Assembly: GCF_014705715.1 (NCBI RefSeq)
Contig: NZ_JACXLC010000001.1
Location: forward strand, 2,479,860-2,543,859
Reading direction: 5' to 3'
DNA length: 64,000 bases
DNA from: Erythrobacter rubeus
GTDB lineage: Bacteria > Pseudomonadota > Alphaproteobacteria > Sphingomonadales > Sphingomonadaceae
Positions 58,659 through 64,000 of this stretch are shown in pieces; the stretch's first letter is position 1; every line of letters begins with the position of its first letter. A model generated the notes under the pieces. The model was not told the origin of the DNA and ran no database searches. It was given only the letters and a program-made list of their open reading frames with translations. The translations under genes and the position numbers were made by a program.

Positions 58659-61382
58659 TCATGCGCTCTTGGCATGACCGAGATAGCGGTTCCAGCTTTG
58701 CGCTATGGATTGACGCGCATCGTCGAATTGCTGTCGCAGCGCGCCATATGTTTCCACCCCGCACGCCTTGGCCAGAGCGCGCGCTGCGCTTGCAGGTGGC
58801 ACTGCGCCGCCAGGGGCAAGCAGGCGTCCCGCAACAAGCATCCGCGTCATAAGGTCGTATGCGGCCGCGAAGGCTGCTGGGAGCAATTCGGCTTCGACCA
58901 TACTGGGGATCGCGGTGCCAAGATCGGGATCGAACGCCCCTGGATGATCCGAAGCGAGCGCCTCCCCGCCGCGCAATTGCAGGAAATGGATGATGAATTC
59001 GGCATCGACGAGGCCGCCGCGCAGCAGCTTCACATCGAGCGGCCCTCCGGGAACCTTGTGTTCGGCCATCTCGGCGCGCATTCCTGCCACCGCTTCGCGA
59101 AGTTCGTCCTCGTCGCGCGGCTTGAGGATTACGGATTTGACGATGGTCTCGAGATCGCTGCGCCCACTTTCGGACCCAGCGAGCACACGTGACCGGGCCA
59201 GCGCCATATGTTCCCATGTCCACGCCGTCTCACGCTGATACTTGGCGAAGGCTTCGCAGCTCACCGCCAACGGGCCCTGCGCGCCTTGCGGCCTTAATCG
59301 CGTATCGACTTCATAGAGCGCGCCCTGTGCTGTGGGAACGGACAGCGCCGCACTCACGCGGCTGGCGAGCCGATTGAAATAATGCGTTGCGCCAAGCGGC
59401 CGCTTGCCATCCGATTGTGACGAGAAGTCGCCCGTGAACAGGTAGATGATATCGAGATCGGAAGCGTGCGTAAGCGCCCCGCCGCCCAATCTGCCGAGCC
59501 CAAGGATGAGCAACTCACCGCCCTCGATCCGGCCATGGGCCCGCGCAAACTCGATCTCGGTCTGCTCCACGGCGAGGCGCAGCGCAGCCTCTGCAGTGCG
59601 CGACAAAGCGGCACCGATGTCGAGCGGGTCGGCCAGCCCTTCGATCAGCTGGACACCCAGGGCGAACCGGATTTCACCGGTTATGACGCGGATTGCGTCG
59701 AGCACCGCTTCGTAATCGCCACGTTGAGCAGCGCCCCTGATCCGGGCAACGATTTCCTCGACGGAGCCGGGAAGTTCGAGCGCCCGCTGGTCGATCAACA
59801 CGTCTAGCAGCTCGGGTTTCCGCGCTAGTTCGTCCGACAGCATCGGCGTGAGCGTCAGCGTTGCGACAAGTCGGTCGAGCAGATCGGGCCGCGCATCTAG
59901 CAGCCGGAAGAGCGTGATTGCCGAAGACGCGCCTTCGATTACACCCTCCCACCGGACAATAGCGCGCTCCGGATCGTCGCTGGCAGCAACAGCGTCGAGC
60001 AATCGCGGCAGCATCCGGTCGAATGCCTCTAGCGCCTGAGCCGAGCGTAGAGACTGAAATCTGCCATCGCGCCATCGCTCGATCCGCTCAGCCAATTTTT
60101 CAGGGTCCGGAAGCGCGCGCGAAGCCAGCCGGTCCGCGAGTTCGCTCGGCACAGCAACCTGCACTTCGTCGCGCGGGCGCTCACCGATCAGCTTTTCGTA
60201 AATGCTGCCCGTGCGCTCGGTGAGGTCTTCGAGTTCTCCGATGAGGGCAGCGCCCGAAGCCAGCCCATCGAGCCGCGCCACGCCATCGAGAGCGTCGCCC
60301 TCAGGCAGAGTGTGCATCTGGCGGTCATGCACCATTTGCAGACGGTGCTCGATCTCCCGCAGGCGGTCATATCCCTCGCCAAGAGTTACCGCATCGTCGG
60401 CATCGATCCGCCCAGCCTCTGCAAGCGCATCGAGCGCATCCCTTGTTCCGCGCACGCGCAGGCTCACGTCGCGGCCTCCATGGATCAGCTGGTGCGTCTG
60501 AGCAAAGAATTCGATCTCGCGAATGCCGCCGCGTCCACGCTTAACATCGAAATCGGGGCCGGGACGCACGGGCCCGGAATAGCTCTCACGAATGCGCCGT
60601 GTCAGTTCCCTGATCTCTTCAACAGCACCGAAATCGAGAGCGCTGCGCCATATGAACGGCTTGATTTCGTCGAGAAACCGCTTTCCGGCATCCTCATCTC
60701 CCGCCGCAGCGCGGGCGCGGATGAAGGCCGCGCGCTCCCACGCCAAGGCCTGCCCCTGGTAATGCGCCAAGGCGGATGCGTAGGGAACCGCCATGGGGCT
60801 GATCTCGCTTGCCGGACGCAGCCTCAGATCGACCCGCAGCACATAGCCTTCGGCGGTGTTCTCGCTGAGCGTTTTGACGATCTGCCGCGCGTAACGCTGC
60901 GCTGCATCGCCGGGATCGTCGGTATCCTTTCGGCGCAGTGTTTCGGGCCGATAGAGCAAGATCGGGTCGATGTCAGAGGAGTAGTTGAGCTCATGCGCAC
61001 CCTGCTTGCCAAGCGCCAGCGCGATGAAGCCCGAAGGATCATCCTCCCCTGTGCGGTCGATGATGGCTGCGCGGATCGCGCGGTCCAGCGCACGGTCGGC
61101 GAAATCGGACAGCTCGCCGACGGTTCGGGAAAGCGGAAAGGCCCCAGCCAGGTCTCCGATCGCAACGGCCGCCGCGAGCGCCAGCCGCTCTCGTCTTAGG
61201 CCAACGCCAACATCCTCATGGGCGCCCTGATCGCGCGAATAGTCCAGCGCGGCATCGAATTCTCCCCCAGTCAGCAGCGCGCGCAGATCGGGATGTTTCG
61301 CAAGGGCGCGCGCAAGGAAAGGCGCATGCGCTTCGGCGCGCTCGATCGCGCTTTGCCAGTCCGCTTCATTCGCCGCGCTCAT
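58659..61382 (-). CDS. glnE: Glutamine synthetase adenylyltransferase/deadenylase
   Basis: A bifunctional regulator of glutamine synthetase. From ATG 61382 it has 907 residues. Two nucleotidyltransferase domains are visible: the N-terminal deadenylase with ELNYSSDIDPILLY near residue 145 and the C-terminal adenylyltransferase with GGGALTHASDLDIIYLF near 640, each carrying the paired acidic residues. The longer frame from 61418 would need a TTG start. With gltBD in the same window, nitrogen assimilation is well represented. It is divergent from the M28 peptidase gene. Confidence 0.94.
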   Translation of the reverse strand: MSAANEADWQSAIERAEAHAPFLARALAKHPDLRALLTGGEFDAALDYSRDQGAHEDVGVGLRRERLALAAAVAIGDLAGAFPLSRTVGELSDFADRALDRAIRAAIIDRTGEDDPSGFIALALGKQGAHELNYSSDIDPILLYRPETLRRKDTDDPGDAAQRYARQIVKTLSENTAEGYVLRVDLRLRPASEISPMAVPYASALAHYQGQALAWERAAFIRARAAAGDEDAGKRFLDEIKPFIWRSALDFGAVEEIRELTRRIRESYSGPVRPGPDFDVKRGRGGIREIEFFAQTHQLIHGGRDVSLRVRGTRDALDALAEAGRIDADDAVTLGEGYDRLREIEHRLQMVHDRQMHTLPEGDALDGVARLDGLASGAALIGELEDLTERTGSIYEKLIGERPRDEVQVAVPSELADRLASRALPDPEKLAERIERWRDGRFQSLRSAQALEAFDRMLPRLLDAVAASDDPERAIVRWEGVIEGASSAITLFRLLDARPDLLDRLVATLTLTPMLSDELARKPELLDVLIDQRALELPGSVEEIVARIRGAAQRGDYEAVLDAIRVITGEIRFALGVQLIEGLADPLDIGAALSRTAEAALRLAVEQTEIEFARAHGRIEGGELLILGLGRLGGGALTHASDLDIIYLFTGDFSSQSDGKRPLGATHYFNRLASRVSAALSVPTAQGALYEVDTRLRPQGAQGPLAVSCEAFAKYQRETAWTWEHMALARSRVLAGSESGRSDLETIVKSVILKPRDEDELREAVAGMRAEMAEHKVPGGPLDVKLLRGGLVDAEFIIHFLQLRGGEALASDHPGAFDPDLGTAIPSMVEAELLPAAFAAAYDLMTRMLVAGRLLAPGGAVPPASAARALAKACGVETYGALRQQFDDARQSIAQSWNRYLGHAKSA

Positions 61383-61468
61383 TCGGGCCTCTCTTGCAGT
61401 GACCCCCGCGCTCTGCAAGAGAAGCGCGCATCAATTTGCCACGGGCAATGGACGAGAGGACACTTGAA

Positions 61469-63172
61469 ATGACGAAACGTGCAATCGGCCTTGGCGGCCT
61501 CATTGCAGGCGCGCTGGCGCTGGCCGCATGCGATAGCATGATGGCGGGCGGCGAGACCGCACCGGAGCTCGACATCCCCGAAGTCGAAGCGGGCGAGCTA
61601 TCCGAAGCGACGATGAAAGACGTCACGCGTACCCTGTCGAGCGACGAGTTTGAAGGGCGCATGCCGGGCACCGAGGGCGAAACGAAGACGGTGGCGCTCC
61701 TCACAGAACGGTTCGAGGCTGCAGGCCTTCAGCCCGGAAATGGTGACAGCTGGGTGCAGGAAGTTCCGCTGGTCGAGATCACCGGCAAGAATTTCGCACC
61801 ACTTACGATCACCAATGGCGATACCGACCTCGTCTACGATTTCGGCGACGAGTGGGTCGGCGTCACCTACCGCGAGGAAGAGCGCGTTCAGCTGGCCAAT
61901 AGCGAGATGGTTTTCGTCGGCTATGGCATCAACGCGCCCGAGCGCGGCTGGAATGATTACGAAGGCGTGGATGTCACTGGAAAGACCGTGGTCATCCTCG
62001 TCAACGATCCAGACTATGAATCGCCGGGCCTCGAAGGCACCTTCAACGGCAAAGCCATGACTTTCTATGGCCGCTGGACCTACAAGTACGAGGAGGCCGC
62101 TCGCCAAGGCGCGGCAGGCGCGATCATCGTGCACGACACCGAACCGGCAAGCTATGGCTGGAACGTCGTCGAAAGCTCGTGGTCGGGACCGCAAGCCTAC
62201 GCTGCGCGCGGGGACAACCCGCCGCCGCTCACCACCATGAATGGCTGGGTGCAGAAAGATGTCGCCCGCGAAATCCTCTCCGCCGCCGGGCAGGATCTGG
62301 ACGCGCTGACTGCTGCAGCGAAGCAAGAAGGCTTCGAAGCAGTCGAGCTGGGCATGACCGCCTCGACCAGCTTCGAAAACGATATTCGTACGTTCTCTTC
62401 ACAGAACGTCATCGGCATTCTGCCGGGGAGCGAAGCACCGGACGAATATGTGATCCACACCGCGCACTGGGATCACCTCGGGCGCTGCAAGCCTGCGCCC
62501 GACGGGGATGACATCTGCAATGGCGCGGTCGACAACGCGACCGGCACCGCGGCACTCGTCGCTCTCGCAGAAGCACACGCAAAGGCAGGTGCACCGCGCC
62601 GCAGCCTCGTCTTTCTTGCGGTAACCGCAGAAGAATCCGGTCTGCTCGGCGCGTATTATTACGCCTCGAACCCGGTCTATCCGCTCGATCAGACGGTTGG
62701 CGGTATCAACATGGACGCATTCCAGGTTGCAGGCCCGGCAAACGATGTGACGGTCGTCGGTCCGGGCAAGTCGCAGCTCGATGCTTTCATGGAAGCCGCA
62801 CTGGTTTCTGATGGCCGCACAGCGACGCCCAATCCAAAGCCTGAGGCAGGGTACTATTACCGCTCGGACCATTTCGCCTTCGCCAAGCAAGGTGTGCCGA
62901 TGCTCTATCTCGATGGCGGCGAAGACCTTAAGGAAGGCGGTCGTGCTGCTGGTGCTGCGGTAGCGCAGGACTATACCGAAAACCGCTATCACGGCCCGAA
63001 GGACGAGTTCAACGAGGACTGGGACTGGTCGGGTGTGATGAGCGATCTGCAGCTGTATTACCGCATCGGTCGCAGCATGGCGCAAAGCACAAGCTGGCCG
63101 AACTGGAACGAGGGCGACGAATTCCGCGCCACTCGCGATGAAAGCTGCGTCAGCGCCGAAACCGGCTGCTGA
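61469..63172 (+). CDS. M28 family metallopeptidase lipoprotein
   Basis: A 567-residue exported aminopeptidase-like protein. The signal ends at a lipobox (LALAAC, Cys near residue 21). A PA insert domain (about 130-270) lies before the M28 catalytic part with metal-binding motifs HTAHWDHLG, GAVDNATGTAALVALAEA, TAEESGLLGA and YYYRSDHFAFAKQGVP. AGAGGA lies 9 bases before the ATG at 61469. It probably cleaves N-terminal residues from peptides at the cell surface. It is divergent from glnE. Confidence 0.9.
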   Translation: MTKRAIGLGGLIAGALALAACDSMMAGGETAPELDIPEVEAGELSEATMKDVTRTLSSDEFEGRMPGTEGETKTVALLTERFEAAGLQPGNGDSWVQEVPLVEITGKNFAPLTITNGDTDLVYDFGDEWVGVTYREEERVQLANSEMVFVGYGINAPERGWNDYEGVDVTGKTVVILVNDPDYESPGLEGTFNGKAMTFYGRWTYKYEEAARQGAAGAIIVHDTEPASYGWNVVESSWSGPQAYAARGDNPPPLTTMNGWVQKDVAREILSAAGQDLDALTAAAKQEGFEAVELGMTASTSFENDIRTFSSQNVIGILPGSEAPDEYVIHTAHWDHLGRCKPAPDGDDICNGAVDNATGTAALVALAEAHAKAGAPRRSLVFLAVTAEESGLLGAYYYASNPVYPLDQTVGGINMDAFQVAGPANDVTVVGPGKSQLDAFMEAALVSDGRTATPNPKPEAGYYYRSDHFAFAKQGVPMLYLDGGEDLKEGGRAAGAAVAQDYTENRYHGPKDEFNEDWDWSGVMSDLQLYYRIGRSMAQSTSWPNWNEGDEFRATRDESCVSAETGC

Positions 63173-63203
63173 TTGCGCGGTCACGACACGAAAGAGCCGA
63201 TCC

Positions 63204-64000
63204 GTGACCAACGTCCTGATGCCCCCCGAATGGGCGCCGCAGGATTGGTTGTGGATCGGCTTTCCGCATCTGGCCGATGAATGGCCGGGCTATCTGGAGC
63301 GCGCGCAGGAGCAAATAGCCGCGTTCGCCAGCGCGGTCGCGGATAGCGGCCAAGAGGTTCGCCTGCTGGTGCGCGATGACGACAATGCGGCGCGCGCGGC
63401 GAAGCTCGCCAGCGCAAAGGTCGCTTTGGGAAAGCGCGTCTATGGCGACATCTGGCTGCGCGACACCGGTCCCCTGATCGTCAGTGACCACGGCAAACCA
63501 GCCGCTCGGCGTTTCGGTTTCAATGGCTGGGGCGGCAAGTATGAAATGTCCGGCGATGAGACGATCGGGGCAGAGCTTGCCCACGATGCAGGATTGCCTC
63601 TGATAACCTCTCCGATGATCCTCGAAGGGGGCGCGGTGGACGGCGATGGCACCGGCCTTGTCGCGACAACCGAACAATGCCTGCTTAATCCCAATCGCAA
63701 CCCTGCAATGAGCCGGGGCAACATTGAAGCTACGCTCGCGGAGACGCTGGGTTTTGAGCGCGTACTTTGGCTGGGTGAGGGCCTGATCAACGATCACACG
63801 GACGGGCATGTAGACAATCTCGCGCGTTTCGTCGGGCCAAACCGTATAGTCGTACCCGCGCCATCGGGCGGGGACGATCCCAATCGCGATATCTACACCG
63901 ACGCGGCAAGGCGGGCGGCAGAATTCGGCGTCGATGTCGTGCGCATCCCCTCACCGGGACTTGTCGCACGCGATGGTGAGATCGAACCGGCAAGCTACGT
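63204..64000 (+). CDS. aguA: Agmatine deiminase family protein (5' part; runs off the window)
   Basis: Hydrolyses agmatine to N-carbamoylputrescine in polyamine synthesis or arginine breakdown. The visible 265 residues include MPPEWAPQDWLWIGFP at the start, WLRDTGPL, FNGWGGKY, ILEGGAVDGDGTGLV and NDHTDGHVDNLARF with the catalytic His and Asp. The nucleophilic Cys near the C-terminus is outside the window. GTG 63204 is the likely start, with ATG 63219 as the alternative; the product would then begin with the family's conserved MPPEWAP. Confidence 0.92.
   Translation, partial: MTNVLMPPEWAPQDWLWIGFPHLADEWPGYLERAQEQIAAFASAVADSGQEVRLLVRDDDNAARAAKLASAKVALGKRVYGDIWLRDTGPLIVSDHGKPAARRFGFNGWGGKYEMSGDETIGAELAHDAGLPLITSPMILEGGAVDGDGTGLVATTEQCLLNPNRNPAMSRGNIEATLAETLGFERVLWLGEGLINDHTDGHVDNLARFVGPNRIVVPAPSGGDDPNRDIYTDAARRAAEFGVDVVRIPSPGLVARDGEIEPASY

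Overview
The window looks like chromosomal sequence from a GC-rich alphaproteobacterium, most likely Sphingomonadales and probably close to Erythrobacter, Qipengyuania or Altererythrobacter. This is inferred from gene families and order, not from a marker gene: leuS-lptE-holA with a DUF3576 lipoprotein, rnd-lptC-lptA, OprB-type porins, phenylalanine hydroxylase, M13 and M28 peptidases and PHA metabolism. There is no rRNA, tRNA, CRISPR array, insertion sequence or phage. Genes are tightly packed, with many ATGA or TGATG overlaps.

Layout. 1-2025: 3' part of ribA, a GNAT acetyltransferase, an overlooked 40-residue membrane protein and two small lipoproteins. 2082-6745: four-gene acyl-CoA cluster (acyl-CoA dehydrogenase, CaiB/BaiF CoA-transferase, thiolase, HTD2-type dehydratase) with a four-hairpin spacer. 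6742-8720 (minus): SPFH protein plus ribbon-helix-helix protein behind a 38-bp dyad, and a PPK2 kinase. 8776-15187: phhA, a GlsB-like membrane protein, uppP with its ribosome-binding site in a hairpin, M13 peptidase, ABC exporter. 15386-21788: PHB depolymerase, esterase, a frameshifted serine hydrolase, DUF5996, thiolase, MaoC hydratase. 22101-29488: unknown membrane protein and gltBD. 29715-33222: tandem OprB porins and a P-loop ATPase that has ATA where its start codon should be. 33223-34863: a lower-GC insert with a membrane protein and a methyltransferase. 34864-44000: a 36-codon small ORF, ung, rnd, lptC, lptA, a priming glycosyltransferase, holA, lptE, leuS, DUF3576. 44372-48382: an unknown exported protein and the PHA locus (reductase, acetyltransferase, short PHA synthase, very small PhaE-like partner, divergent RHH protein). 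48392-53223: murA, galU and a yqiJ-yqiK flotillin operon. 53419-64000: P450 with acyl-CoA ligase, M23 peptidase, DUF455, single-Cys BCP peroxiredoxin, glnE, M28 peptidase and the 5' part of an agmatine deiminase.

Themes. Carbon storage: synthase, reductase and depolymerase genes occur at separate sites, and the depolymerase promoter carries a PhaR-like dyad. Envelope: lptC, lptA and lptE, uppP, murA, galU, a sugar transferase and two SPFH systems. Nitrogen: gltBD and glnE. The most unusual items are the class III-like PHA synthase with a 124-residue partner, the SPFH-RHH operon with its long operator-like palindrome, the uppP leader hairpin, the hairpin array at 3301-3394, the ATA-start ATPase, the frameshifted hydrolase and two small ORFs. 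Everything here was read by eye; no database search was run.
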